Shown here: one piece after another, positions 1 to 11,682 of the stretch
How the letters are laid out: the number at the start of each line of letters is the position of its first letter
Numbering within the stretch: the first letter of the stretch is position 1
DNA from: Margaritispora aquatica
Taxonomy: Eukaryota > Ascomycota > Leotiomycetes > Helotiales > Discinellaceae
Assembly (NCBI GenBank): GCA_007644065.1
Contig: VJWN01000009.1
Location: 1,612,001 to 1,676,000 of the forward strand
Direction: 5' to 3'
Length of the DNA: 64,000 bases
Notes under the pieces: model-generated
What the model was told of the DNA's origin: nothing
Database searches by the model: none
Seen by the model: the letters and a program-made list of their open reading frames with translations, nothing else
Made by a program: the position numbers and the translations under genes

Positions 1-2
1 AC

Positions 3-923
3 GATCTCGTTTCTAACTGGGACTACAACCCAACTTCGGGGACTGGCGCCAAACTCGCTGCGCTGGCTCGCAAGCATGGCTTCTTGATCTTCGAGGACCG
101 GAAATTTGGCGATATAGGCAATACGGTGCAACTGCAGTATACAGAGGGTTCGGCGAGAATCATAGAATGGGCGCATATCACGAATGTGAACATGGTGCCA
201 GGCAAGAAGGCAGTTGAGGCACTCGCAGATGCAGCAAGGGCGTGGAGGGAAAGGAAAAGATACGAAGTCAAGACGGATATCTCTGTTGGTACACCACGGC
301 CTGAGAGTTTGGATAGTGATGAGGAGGACGGGGCTGAAACGCCGATGCCTGGAGATGGTGTCAATGGCAACGGACTCAATACATCACAGTGCGGAAGGAA
401 AGCAAGCATTGTCTCTATCACAACTGTATCCCAGCACTTCGAGCCGGCAAATAGCCCGCGGAGCTATGACGAGTTTGGTGAGGAACCTGAGATCTGCTTG
501 CCTGGCATTGAAGAGGCGCCTATGGAGCGGGGTCTTCTCATTCTGGCGCAAATGTCTTCAGAGGGAAATTTCATGGATGCTAGATACACTACCGCTTGCG
601 TGGAGGCTGCGAGAGAGAACAAGGACTTCGTTATGGGCTTCATTGCACAGGAGACGCTGAACTCAGAAGAGGGCGACCAGTTCGTTACTATGACACCTGG
701 ATGTCAACTGCCGCCGCCGGGAGTGGATGAGGGGACTGAAGTCAATGGCGATGGAAAGGGCCAGCAGTATAACTCGCCTAGGAGTATTGTCAGTGGCATG
801 GGCTGCGACATCATCATTGTTGGTAGAGGTGTCGTCAAGGCTGAGGATCCGTGCAAGGAAGGCGAGCGGTATAGAGCCAGGGCGTGGGAGGCCTACGAGG
901 AGCGGGTGAAGGGGCATGAGTAG
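3..923 (+). CDS. ura3/pyrG: Orotidine 5'-phosphate decarboxylase (OMP decarboxylase), 3' part
   Basis: Decarboxylates OMP to UMP, the last step of de novo pyrimidine synthesis, in the cytosol. The frame is open from base 3, so the 5' end lies outside the window; 306 residues are visible. Visible residues 30-39 ([10 protein letters not shown]) carry the family's catalytic Asp-x-Lys-x-x-Asp set (D32, K34, D37). The C-terminal phosphate-binding strand is seen as [10 protein letters not shown]. Between the barrel halves lies a long Ser/Asp/Glu-rich insertion (about visible residues 70-155), as in filamentous ascomycete enzymes and unlike the short yeast enzyme. The barrel resumes at [13 protein letters not shown]. 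No intron is needed in the visible part. The identification is very secure; only the N-terminus is missing. Confidence 0.97.
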   Translation, partial: DLVSNWDYNPTSGTGAKLAALARKHGFLIFEDRKFGDIGNTVQLQYTEGSARIIEWAHITNVNMVPGKKAVEALADAARAWRERKRYEVKTDISVGTPRPESLDSDEEDGAETPMPGDGVNGNGLNTSQCGRKASIVSITTVSQHFEPANSPRSYDEFGEEPEICLPGIEEAPMERGLLILAQMSSEGNFMDARYTTACVEAARENKDFVMGFIAQETLNSEEGDQFVTMTPGCQLPPPGVDEGTEVNGDGKGQQYNSPRSIVSGMGCDIIIVGRGVVKAEDPCKEGERYRARAWEAYEERVKGHE

Positions 924-3900
924 AGACACTTTGCTTTCCACCTTGAAGAAAATCTGCAATTTGTGTATCTTGTTCGCTGGAGCTTGGGAGTTAGATCGTG
1001 GTTGACGGAGCATGAGGTTGCGCTGCGTTGTTATGGCATGGTATTGCATATAGTGCTCGACTCAAAATGTAGGAGTGGCCTTGGGATCTGGTTTAGATTT
1101 AGGCTGGGCTGGGATGGGATGGGCAAGGAAAGAAAGGCAAGGGAAAAAGAAAGGCGAGATACCCATGGCATGGGAAGACTTTGTTAATTATTGAGGAACA
1201 ATTAAGTTCAATGCACTTTCTGATGAGATGGTCCCGAATAGTTTCCTGCATGTTTAATGATATTGGGAATTTGCTATCAGCGTTTGGCATAGGCTCTACT
1301 CTACGATATCTGATATAACCGAGGAAATACGAAGAGGTGTAGGGCATACGTCTAGTAATCTCTTACATTCTCTGTAGTTATTTCATTATGCACTGTGATG
1401 TAGTTCCAGGCATTCGCATTGCGCCGAGTAGAGAAGAAATGCATTTTCAAGTGGGTTTTGGCTAACAACACTATCGTAGCAACACCAAGGTATTTTGGTT
1501 TCAAGAATCTCTTTTCTTTGCTGAATGCCTTCTTAGGTTCCATCTCGGCTCTCATTTTGTATAATATAGACTCGCATTACATTGTAAATCTGCACTTCTC
1601 GATCCAAGTGTTGTGTTCTCAAAATCTATATCGCCTCGCTTAGCTCAAAGTGACATTTACTCCTTCCCCTTAACCGCATATCACTCACAAACGCCAAACG
1701 CCAAACGCCATCCCAATCTCAATCCGCCTTCATCCCATGAAGAGAGTCGGTGCTACTCCAAGCTACAGCACGATGAAATCTCTAGGGATCAATCCAGCTC
1801 AACAACCAGACATGCCAAACACAGGGAAGTGAGGCACTCACAGATGATCTAGACCTATTATCACCCTCAAACCATCACAGTAATCTAACATCTTATCACA
1901 CTTCGTATATAGCCATTCTAGACTCCAAACTCCAGCCTATTGCCTCTCTCCTCTATACACAAGCCATGCTCATGACCATCCCATGTTGCCTCAATCAGCA
2001 CAGTCCACGCGTTCAGCTCAACGTGCGTGCGTGCCCCAAGCGCAACTCTCAGACCTCGAGCCTCGCACAATAGACCCCAAGGCAGACTTCAGACCTCAGA
2101 CCTCAGACATGGAGTTACAGGACGATCGATCCGAAGGCCGAAATCCGGCTATCAGATCTTCCATCACGCCACATCGGTTGGATGGTTCGCCTCTCCCGTG
2201 TGTCCCTTTTCCTCTCACTTTGACTCAGACCGTTCGCCGTTGCGTTGGCTGTTCGGTCTCGTCTCATGTTTATTCTACGGCGGGACGAAATCGTTCCATT
2301 TCTACGTTGTGCCGTGCCGTGTCTTACTTTCTGACGGTCTGTCTGACCATCTGATTGACTGAATGACTTGCCACTTTTGCGTCAACGCTCACCTGACGTA
2401 TTCTTCTTCTCATATGTTCTCCCGCTGTTGCGCCTTACCGACCTACAGTTAATAGCTGTCCGAGCTCGGATTCGAGGCTCGGTTGCTCGGATGCCAGCTG
2501 GGAGCTGGATCGAGGACTGTTCTGGTTTGCTTGCCATGATGCTTCATCGATAGTATACGATATGCTCCTGATTTTCGGGGCGGCGAAGGGGAAAGGACAA
2601 TTCGGTTTGTTGGAATACCATCGACATTGGAAGTTTTCACAACCGGGTTTGCATGAATTTACATTTTTCAGTTGGATGCGTGGTATTAAGGCATATTGGC
2701 TTTACTGATGAGACCTGTGTGTTGCAAATTTGTGAGAAAGAGGGATGCTTATGTGTGCAGAGTGATGTAGCTCTATTTTTTGGGGGGAGGTTAAGTGTGT
2801 ATGGGGGTGGGTGGTCGACTGATCGATGGTGAATGAATGCATAAAAGAATTTTATAACCCACTTGATCTGTAGTAGATTTTCTCTGCTATCCAGAACGAG
2901 ATTGATGATAAATCCACATGATAAGCAAGAGGATGGCTATTTCGAACTCACAGAAACAAGAAGGCTTCACCCTCACGAAAATGGCGAAGTCAAGTTGTCT
3001 AAATCCAATTCCATAGAACTGTAAGATTACCTACAAGCCCATCCACCACTTCCTCACCGATCTTAGCACCTATCGCATCACCTCGTATTTTAGCCATCCT
3101 ACACACCTACACACTTCTAAACATTCACTCCAACCTTCAAGTTCAAGGAAAGAAACACGCGTGAGAGAGGTATCTATGTTCTCCCGTGATAGGCTCCTCG
3201 CTTCCGTATGAGATGATGATATCTTTGAATCCCTCAGGCAATGTTGATATATATTGTAACTACAAAGAAGGTTTCTGATCTCTAGAGAGAGATACCTTGA
3301 ACGAAAATATAGCTCATGATAAGTCTGTCAGTCTATCGTTTAGATAAATCTACTAGTGCATCGGTGTGTATTGAGAAGTTAGAAACCTCTGTCAAGGATT
3401 GAATCGAGCAAAGAAGCGAAGCAGCAAGATCATACTATGCTGAACTAACTACACTACACTGTACTGCACACCCGAGGTAACAAATACAATAACACGTTTT
3501 CGTTATTTTCGAATTATTCATCTAATTCATAAGTAATCCAGCTATTCCCCATATGTCACTTCAATCATTCCCACGCATCATATCAAATCAAACAAGTCAA
3601 ACCACGTCTCTTACCTGCACAAGAATTGGCTATCCTTGCCTTATATTGTCCAAAGAAGAAGGAAAAAATAGACATTAGTGTATATGTATATTTGGATGTA
3701 TAGCAAACATTCTTGCATCGAATCGTGTGTGTATTCCGACTCAACTCAAGATATTCAGGCATAAGTCGAGCAAGAGAGTCGCTATACAGTGCTCACTTCC
3801 TCGCTTCCCCATCCTCATTTTCAATTAGCTCTCTTCTCAAGGAAGCTCCCACAGATAGAGGAATACCGCAGTAGGAATGAATTACAAACGGTATACAAAT

Positions 3901-4788
3901 ATCTCCTCCACATTTCATTTGACTAGCGAAAAGAGCAAGTATGATAAGATCTACCGTATTAGAGCTTTGAAAACAGTAAACCAAGCTGTATAAAGCTAAG
4001 ACTCACCACAGATTTCTCAATACTTAGGTCTACAAATCCGACTCACGGTATCGTTCCGGATCTGTAAATATAACCATCTCAAAAGGTATTGAATTCCGCT
4101 TCAGTTTTCAGTCCAGTTTCATATTCAGTTTCAGTTCCATATTCTCTGTGAACCATGTCTTATCCTACAGCACTCCGTATTCCCCCCAGCATATTCGCCA
4201 CTCGCTTACACAAACACGACAACACCGACCGACCTAGCCACTCACCACGTACAGTACTTGCTGATGAAGCACGGGGAACTACCTACCAACCCACACGCCG
4301 AAGCTAGCCACCTACCTATCTACCCGAGAAAGCATCAGACTCTCTCCCAATATACAGGAAGTAATTATTCAAAGTGTAGAAGAGAACACATTTATAATAC
4401 ACTCATCGACCAAGTATCTCTCAAAGCGTCTCAAGGGTGATTGGTGATTGATTGAAAGAAGAAGAATCGAATTCTCTAAGGTTTGTTTTGGGTATCATCC
4501 TCCTATGCCCTTTCCTCTCGCCCAAATATCTGTCCGACTTGAGCCAAAAACGCCAAACCCATGCTCAGTAAAACTCAGCGCTGTGCTACTAAGTCTTGAC
4601 TTCCTGCTAGACCTCCTGGCAATGAAAGAAAACCATCCTAAATAAGCTTCTAGCTAGCAAGTGCCAGCTAGAGTTGATATCATACAACGAAGTGAAGAAT
4701 CCCTAAATGAACCACCCCCAGTCCCATCCCCTCAACTCCAAAAACGCCCCGAAAATCACACAAAAAGAAGCCTCTTAACCCCATCTCA
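924..4788. other. Gene-poor spacer, about 3.9 kb
   Basis: This lies between the 3' end of the OMP decarboxylase gene and the 3' end of the VWA gene. Only short overlapping ORFs without recognisable domains are seen, for instance 1983-2354, which is rich in Ser/Arg/Thr and lies in a low-complexity CAGACCTCAGA-type repeat. I see no tRNA or repeat element that explains its length. It probably includes the 3' UTRs of both convergent genes and possibly a non-coding transcript. Confidence 0.5.
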
Positions 4789-5988
4789 CTAACGCCTCCT
4801 CCTCACCTCACCACTCGCCCGCCTCCTGTCAAGTCTCTTCACCACCGCACCAAGAACAGCCTTCAAGATCCCATCTCCAGTAAGTCCAACACCACCTTGA
4901 CTCGCCGCCACGCCACCAGTCCACGTAACCGTATCAACGATATCCCTGATGCCGCCCTCAACTAACTCGCTAAGTCCATCATCAAGCTCCTCCAATGCCT
5001 CCTTAGCACCCGCCTCATTGCCGACCTGGAAGAACTGCACGCCGACCTGAAACGGCGGCGCATCGAGGCGATCGAGCTTCTTGGCCGCAGAAATCAGCAC
5101 GCTCTCGACATCGTCGCTCGGCACACCGTCCGTGAGCACAATCAGGTTCAGCGGCTTCACTTCTCGCCCCTCAGCCATCTCGAGCTCCAGGTGCGCGAGG
5201 TACGGCTTCAGGATATGGTGGACGCGGATTCCGGTCGGGGTGCCGCCGTACGGACGCACGCGCTCGAAGATCTCGCCGATGGTCTCGGCGCGCTTGATGC
5301 ATCTGTAGCCGCCGGGTGCGATGCCCTCGGCGGGTGCGCCGGGCGAACTAGACTTGTGGTTCAGGAAGTAGACGTCGATGCCGTCGGCGTCGTGCTTGGT
5401 GACAATGGGGGCGATGGTCGAGAGGGCCTGGGCGACTTCGCGCCAGGACCGACCGGCCATGCTGCCGGAGTCGTCGATCAGGAGAGTGGTGTCGAAGGTT
5501 GCGAGGAAGGAGTACGGGTCTTCGCCTCGTGTGGCGTTGTTGGTCGTCGTGTCGGATGGCGAAGATGATGTGGCTGGGAATGGTGGTGCGCCTTCGCCCA
5601 TTAGTTCGGATGCTTGAATACTGGGTGGGACGACAAGTGTCGGGCCTGTGATTGCTGTAGGACTCTCGGTATATGCTGGTGGCGGTTCGTTGGAAGGCGT
5701 GGTGAAGGCGTTCATTCCTGGTCTATCTGGTCTTCTCGTTGCGGGTGATGGGTTGCCCATCGGGCTTGCATTGGATCCTCTCCTGCTGTTTGCTGCATTG
5801 TTGAAGGGATTCAAAGCGTTAAATGAAGGTGAGGTTGGTGTCGCTGTTCTGTTACTATCTGTCGTGCTCGAGCGTTGTGAAGAGTTGCTTTTACTCCGAC
5901 CGAGTTTCTTGCTGATAGAACCAAAAAACGATTTCGACGGTGCTGAAGCTTCTGAGGCGTTGACCCCCCATGCTGAACCGGGTGCCAT
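4789..5988 (-). CDS. von Willebrand factor A domain protein, function unknown
   Basis: Intronless protein of 399 residues from the ATG at 5988, or 414 from the in-frame ATG at 6033; the shorter start (MAPGSAWG) looks more natural. The first 160 residues are Ser/Asn/Pro-rich and probably disordered, and contain a PPAY sequence (PPxY type, a possible ligand of WW-domain ubiquitin ligases). A VWA domain follows: strand FDTTLLIDDSGSMAG holds the MIDAS DxSGS motif, GGTPTG gives the MIDAS threonine, and LIVLTDGVPSDD the distal aspartate. The tail ends in an Arg-rich stretch. VWA domains bind protein partners through a divalent metal; the partner is not visible. Related Pezizomycotina proteins exist as uncharacterised VWA proteins, so I give no gene name. 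Confidence 0.88.
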   Translation of the reverse strand: MAPGSAWGVNASEASAPSKSFFGSISKKLGRSKSNSSQRSSTTDSNRTATPTSPSFNALNPFNNAANSRRGSNASPMGNPSPATRRPDRPGMNAFTTPSNEPPPAYTESPTAITGPTLVVPPSIQASELMGEGAPPFPATSSSPSDTTTNNATRGEDPYSFLATFDTTLLIDDSGSMAGRSWREVAQALSTIAPIVTKHDADGIDVYFLNHKSSSPGAPAEGIAPGGYRCIKRAETIGEIFERVRPYGGTPTGIRVHHILKPYLAHLELEMAEGREVKPLNLIVLTDGVPSDDVESVLISAAKKLDRLDAPPFQVGVQFFQVGNEAGAKEALEELDDGLSELVEGGIRDIVDTVTWTGGVAASQGGVGLTGDGILKAVLGAVVKRLDRRRASGEVRRRR

Positions 5989-6131
5989 TGTCGTAGCTGT
6001 ATGCGATTGTAGTTGTTGTGTAGAATATCTCATGTGTAACTTTTGAGAAGAAAGGTGTAGTGATGTATGTGTATGTAGATGTGTATGTGTATGTTGTTGC
6101 AGTGATTGCTCAAACTTGATGACTGATACAC

Positions 6132-6164
<33 letters not shown>
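6132..6164. repeat. (AGT)11 trinucleotide microsatellite
   Basis: Eleven uninterrupted AGT units lie about 140 bp upstream of the VWA start codon, in its probable promoter or leader. Just before it is a TGTATG-rich low-complexity tract (about 6062-6100). Confidence 0.97.
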
Positions 6165-6165
<1 letters not shown>

Positions 6166-8201
6166 TGAAGTGTATGAGTTGTATGACTGATGAATAGAAC
6201 TTTATGGTGGAAACCAAGATGAAGTTCTCGTAGATGCCTGAATGAATCCTTATATCAGATCCGATCTTCTATCCACATCCACCTGAATAATCGCCTTTGC
6301 CTTCGCCTACGCCCTAGTGAAATGTCTTGAGGCCGGATGCGGCACGCCTGATCTCAGGGTAAAAGGAAAAATATGGCAAAAAATATGTCTGAGGCAGTGC
6401 CAGTGAGTGCTTTGTTCAAGTGTGTATCATCATTCCACCATCCGTCCTTCATAATCTCATGCTCAGGAGAAATGATAGTTTGGCGGTTCCTTACCAAGTG
6501 CTTGGAAGCCATTCGAATGGAGGGGTGATTTGCGCATGGATTTTCAGTGGATGATTTCGCAGTTTCACACCAAATCATTCATTTTTCCCCTCCATAAGAC
6601 AAAATTCATTTTCTTTAGTGGATGAGAAAATGCCATCGGGTCGTGATTGGGGGGGAGAGGGGGGGGGGAAGACGAGGCGAAGTATCTCACTGCGCAAACC
6701 GACTCAGCCACCAACCGGACACTCCACTAGAACACTAGAAAGCAACCATCACGCACGATTTCTCCCTTTAGCCAGATGAAATACTAAGGCTATGCTGAAT
6801 GGCCTTGCTAGACGCCTCGTGGGCAAGGAGCCCGTGGGAGAATTACTTTCATTCCACGAGGATCTACCCTCCGCATTATCCACACTCTGCAATTACTATT
6901 GGATCTTGTCGACGACATGCATCTTCAAACGCCGATGAACCACGATCTGGAAACCATCTTGGCTGCAGGTCCCAGCTATGCTAGTATCCTTTCACCTCTG
7001 CATATGCGTTTCAAGACGGGGGAAACGTGGCTTTGGTTATTGGATGTTGGAGTTGGGTTACCATCGATCCTCTCATAGGAGAGGCATAGTTGTTGGCTGA
7101 GAAAGCGAGACCGTAAGTACGATGTCGCGATGCTCGTTGGTTAGTCCTACGAGAGGTACGCTTGTGTGTAGTGAAAGGTACGGTACATGAAGAGGAGGCT
7201 ATGTCTGATGTCATTTCCTCGTGGACAGCTTGACAGCTTGACAACCTTCATGATAGAAGGCTGAGTGTGCGGGGATGGGTGGGTAGGTGATGTGAGCTGA
7301 GAGTAGTCACTCATTCATTCTATCTTACCTGACATCTTCTCGGTGATAGCGTCACCTTTCAGCGTGCCATGTTCGGATTTGAGCTTGTGTTTCTCGGTGA
7401 GCGCCGGGTTTGAGGCAGATGTCAATCCAAAACCCTGAGGTGAGAGATTCTCGAGTCATATAAGAAAATTACGCCAAGCCTAAGGCGGATTTTACAGCGA
7501 AAGTAAAGGCTGAGGGGAGAGTTTATAAGAACCGCTAGGCATCCGGCTCTCTTTACTGTGGCTTCGACTCTTACTTATGAGGTCAAGACACCCTCACGTT
7601 GCCAGCGGCATCTTACCTCTCTTACGGAGGTATATCTGGCGGTTATTATCGGCGGAACAGCGAAAAATCTTACTTCACTTCAAAGGCTGAGCCTCAGTCA
7701 TGGTGGTTGTCGAGTAATGGTGCGAGGTGGACTGCTATTTGGCGTGGCTTCTTTGACAGATTTTTTTAAAAGATGTCACGAAAAGTGTATGTTGCGTTAA
7801 GAAGCTTCCGAGCAGGTATGTTTTGCTGTTCTTTTGTTCAATCTTCTCGTCAAGTAGTAAGAACCAGGTCAAAGGTGCCTTGCTATTTTGAAAACCCCAA
7901 AATTTACGCCTAGCACAATAGCCAGAAACGAGAATTGCAAAACCACGAACTCTTGCTTCTCACTGTTCACTTTTCTCGGACAATGTCATTAGTCGCAACA
8001 ACGTAAGTAGATGCTCAACAAGGCTATCATCCTCTCACTAGACTCTCCACCGATATCACTCACCCTCCCACTACCCTGCACCTCATCACTACGTAACTGA
8101 ATCTATTAGCGGTTTATGTATCTCACATCACATCACCTAACCTCACAACGCGAAACAAATCAGATAGTCAAAAGACCAATCGATCCATTGAAAGTAGCTA
8201 T
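6165..8201. other. Spacer without a supported gene
   Basis: Contains the probable promoter of the VWA gene and a purine-rich run near 6650-6670 (mostly G). ORFs here (for example 6799-6984, 7011-7244 and 7558-7800) are short, overlap one another and show no domain. No repeat or RNA gene recognised. Confidence 0.45.
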
Positions 8202-9206
8202 CTATTTAGTCGTCCATCCCGCCTGCACCATTTTGTCTCTTTGCGCGCCCAAGGGGAAAAACGAAGGAAATCCAGGTGAAAACCAAGCATGAACGCAAGA
8301 TGGCAAAAACGCAGAAAACATCGAGGCTAAACCCTCCCTTCTCATCCATGATGACATAGAAGAGCCTAGAAGCTCCATCCTAACCATATCCTCTCTGCCA
8401 AACCAAAGCATGCCATATTCTTTGAAAAAGACGTAGAACTGCCATTAACGAATAAAGTAGGTAGAGCAATGCCGAGCCGAGAAAATCCGAGAAGTTGGCA
8501 GCAACCATCGAAGAAGGAAAAAATAGCCATAACAGATGAAGCCATACCGAGGTTTGCAAGCAGGCATTTCTGAAGCTGAGCCTGCCGTTGTCCATGGTAT
8601 TGTGCAGGTAGCTAGTCAAAAGTCTAGGAGAGGCGGGAAATCCCAGATGGCGAAATGCAGAATGGAGATACCAGTGAGGAGAAAGAAAGCAAACGTAAAC
8701 ACACCCAAACTCAATAGACCCCCAAACGCCGAAATATGAATCTTAATCCCTGTCAATTGCAATCTCCAATCCGAAGATACCTAGGCCCCAAAATCGATGG
8801 CAGTTTGATAAACCGCTCATGAAGAAGCAGAGACCAACCCCAACCCAAAAGCCAGAGTATGTGACCCACTAACTCCAAATCCCGTCCGAAGATGTATGTA
8901 TGTCAAAGTGCTAGGAAATAGCAGAGGAGAATCCTTGATCGAGGTCATGACCGTGAGTGCATTCGTCTGTTGGATGGTAAGACAAGTCACTGGGTTGGCG
9001 AAGAACTGCTGCTGCTGGGGTGGAAGGTTGAATGAAAAATAGACCGAAAGGCGAGACCGAAAATTGAAAGTGGAAAGACAAGATGGTGCAGTCAGTGTAT
9101 TGTATGAGGATTCGTGGTTGCGATGATCAAGGAGCAGGGAGAGTTCCATAAATTTCATGAGTCGTAGATCATATGCGGTAAGACGAGCTATTCGCGAGTT
9201 AGCCAT
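8202..9206 (-). CDS. Possible multi-exon membrane protein, structure unresolved
   Basis: A probable start codon lies at 9206, followed by 129 open codons (MANSRIARLTAYDLRLM...) to 8817. Downstream the hydrophobic coding signal jumps between frames: a segment reading LLSLGVFTFAFFLLTGISIL lies near 8650-8740, another (VWLHLLWLFFP... SALLYLLYSLMAVL) in the 8380-8619 ORF, and a last ORF ends at 8202. Several transmembrane-like segments in different frames within 1 kb suggest either three or four exons or a frameshifted relic. I could not find a set of GT..AG introns with good branch sites that joins them all, so no exon model is given. No family recognised. The whole locus may be a decayed gene or chance hydrophobic frames. 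Confidence 0.3.
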
Positions 9207-9482
9207 GTTCTTGGTAAGTGTGTATGGAGAAAGACTAAGAAGAATTACTTATAAACGAGAGAAGAGATCCTACTTGTCATCTAAGCTTGCCTGACGATGC
9301 CTGCCCATTTGGTATGCCAACCAGAAATTCATATGCGGAAATGAAAAAATCCGTCAAGACGGAAGCAAGTGGAAGAAAATGAGTTGGGTATCGACGCAGT
9401 TATCGCCTGGCCACTCAAGAAATGAACGGATGTGGTGATTTACTATCGAACCCAAAGAGGTCAATTTCTGAGAGGACGCAGC

Positions 9483-11682
9483 TTATTGCATGATGAGAAC
9501 AGTCGCATTATGCAACGCCTTGGCTTTAATACAGAGATCGCGATCGTCTCGAAGAGTAACAACAGGAGTGATGATTAACTTCAGCCGAACTTGTCTAATC
9601 TGCAGCTCCAATGGGTTCATACGTTGGTCCTTGGCAACCATGGTGGTGGCATTGAACTTCGTACCCGTCTCAGGGAAACTGAAGATGAAGGTCAAATGAG
9701 ACGTGTGCACATTGATGCTGAGATTCCACACACATATTGCCAGTGCTCCGAGATCAGTTCCTGCTTGGTATCGATCACATCCGTCGTTGAGAAGGGGGCC
9801 GAGCATGTCACGGAGCTTGGTGCTGCACTGTGCCAAGAGGCCATTTTGCCAATGAGCCTCTGGGTCACTTTTGATTATATCAGCAATGACTAGAGCTTGC
9901 TCACTGATGAGTTTCTGGCGTTCCTCGGCGTTGAGACCTGTGCAAGTCAATTAATGGAAGTGCAAGTAAAATGTAGAATATTGACATACCTCGTTTATTG
10001 AGTCGGTCTTGGACACTTGCAATCTGCTCGGCGTGCTTGGGACTAAACTTCTTATAAACCTCCAAGTCAAGAAGATCATTAAAACAACATCCAATGATCA
10101 TTCGCATGATGAACCAGAATCTTGATCTGGCGTCATTGAGTAGAGCAATAACATGTGGGTGTGAGTCTTTAATACTTCCTGGGTAAGTACAATTCATCAT
10201 ATACTGCCATAATTCCTGAGATGATTGAGCAATCTTTCGATCGTTGGCCGGGTTAGGTTGGCTGGAATACGACTTAGCCCATCCCTCAGCCATCGAGAAA
10301 ATCTTGGCAAACTCGACACTGAAATGATCAGCCAATTCTATATCATCCATATGAGCAAGATCTGCTCTGATGTTTGGAAGAGGTGGGCTATTGCGTTCAG
10401 TCGGGCTTCCAACCTCGGTTTTAGGTTCAGGGGTGTTGTTATAGGAACTCATGTTGTTAGCTGGGGTGTAGGTTGTTTCGGAAGCCCTCTGCGTTGGTAG
10501 ATTCGGGCGCTTGCGAAGCGAACGATGGGGAGGACCAGATTGCATCGACGTCGAATTAACCTGATGCAACATCGAGGTCGGAAACTGAGGCGGAGGGCCG
10601 ATTTGCGCTTGGCTGTTGAACGAGTCTCTGAAAGGACTTGAGGTAGGTGTCATGCCGGAGGTAAACATACCCTTAGCAAACGGGCTTCTCGAAGCTGTTG
10701 GAGAATTGAATGGGTCATGGACAGCATTCATAGCATCTCGGCGTGCACTAGATCCAGGATTGGATTTGAGCCAGAGAGCTCGCCTACCCTTCAACTGGTC
10801 ATCTTGGATGGCGATCTTTTCGAGCAACTTCTCATACGCGTTTCTCCAATATCTGGCAACATTATCTTCATCACCTCTTGATTCGAGCTCCTCGATTTTC
10901 TTTTGTCGGTTGTCCCTCTCTTGATAAGCTCTGTTACGATCATCCATAGTAGCGTCCAGATGATCATAGGCCTTTTCAAGATCGATGTTGCACTGGTTCT
11001 TTTCCTGAGTAACACGATTGAAAGTGTCTTGGAGCCGCCAGTGTTGCTGGTTAAACTCATGAGCAATAGATTGTACTTGGTCAACCAACTCAGCCTGCAT
11101 CTGGGGTGTAATTCCTTCGCTGTTGCGAATCTTGTTCAGGTGTGATTCGATGCGACTATGGAACTCCTTGATGATACGCGAGATGTTAGGGTCCTGTAAA
11201 AATATTAGTAAATTAAACCTTTGAAACCAGGAAGGACACACTCTTACGTTAGGATCAACATCAACAGGATCATATGTGCTGTTTCGACTTGGCTCGCGAG
11301 ACAGTCTGGCACCACCTGAAATGCTTCCCATGCTCCTATAAGGATCTGAATTCCTACTGCTATTGTTGGAGCGGCGATTTAGATCTTGTGTAATTGATCG
11401 TTGTGTTATGCCTGGCTGGGATACCGACCCAGAATGGCTGCCACCTCCAACAGATCTGGCATCTTCCTTTGTGAAACTTGATTTATTCATGGCTGCAAGA
11501 TGCTGCTGAAATCCTTTGTTTGGCTGGGGTGATAGAATAGGGGGAGACGGTGTTGATGGAGGTGCGGGTGTTGCAGAGCTGAATCTGGTTCTTCCTGTGT
11601 CGTCGAGTGCCTGCTGTAGGAAACTTGGTAGAGGTTGAGGTTGCTTCCAACCAAGATTTTGACTATCGAAGGGATCTGACAT
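9483..11682 (-). CDS. Unrecognised 697-residue coiled-coil protein
   Basis: Three exons: 11682-11248, 11193-9990 and 9937-9483, with introns 11194-11247 (54 nt) and 9938-9989 (52 nt); the spliced length is 2094 nt. The first intron has a clear TACTAAT branch site, is stop-free and a multiple of three, so its retention would add 18 residues. The N-terminus (1-145) is Ser/Pro/Asn-rich and probably disordered. Residues about 150-275 form a charged helical, coiled-coil-like region (IRNSEGITPQMQAELVDQV... KIEELESRGDEDNVARYWRN). A second disordered stretch (about 285-425) leads into a conserved-looking alpha-helical C-terminal domain beginning at DDIELADHFSVEFAKIF. No catalytic motif, membrane segment or nuclear signal stands out. 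I do not recognise the family; a scaffold role is a guess. Confidence 0.85.

Noticed and set aside
1983..2362. Two overlapping plus-strand ORFs of 111-123 codons
   Set aside because: They overlap in different frames in a low-complexity repeat and show no domain or splice context.
9938..9989. Continuation of the 593-codon frame through the second intron of the coiled-coil gene
   Set aside because: The frame meets a stop soon after, while splicing with GTATGT..ACAG joins it to a long C-terminal exon and gives a whole number of codons.
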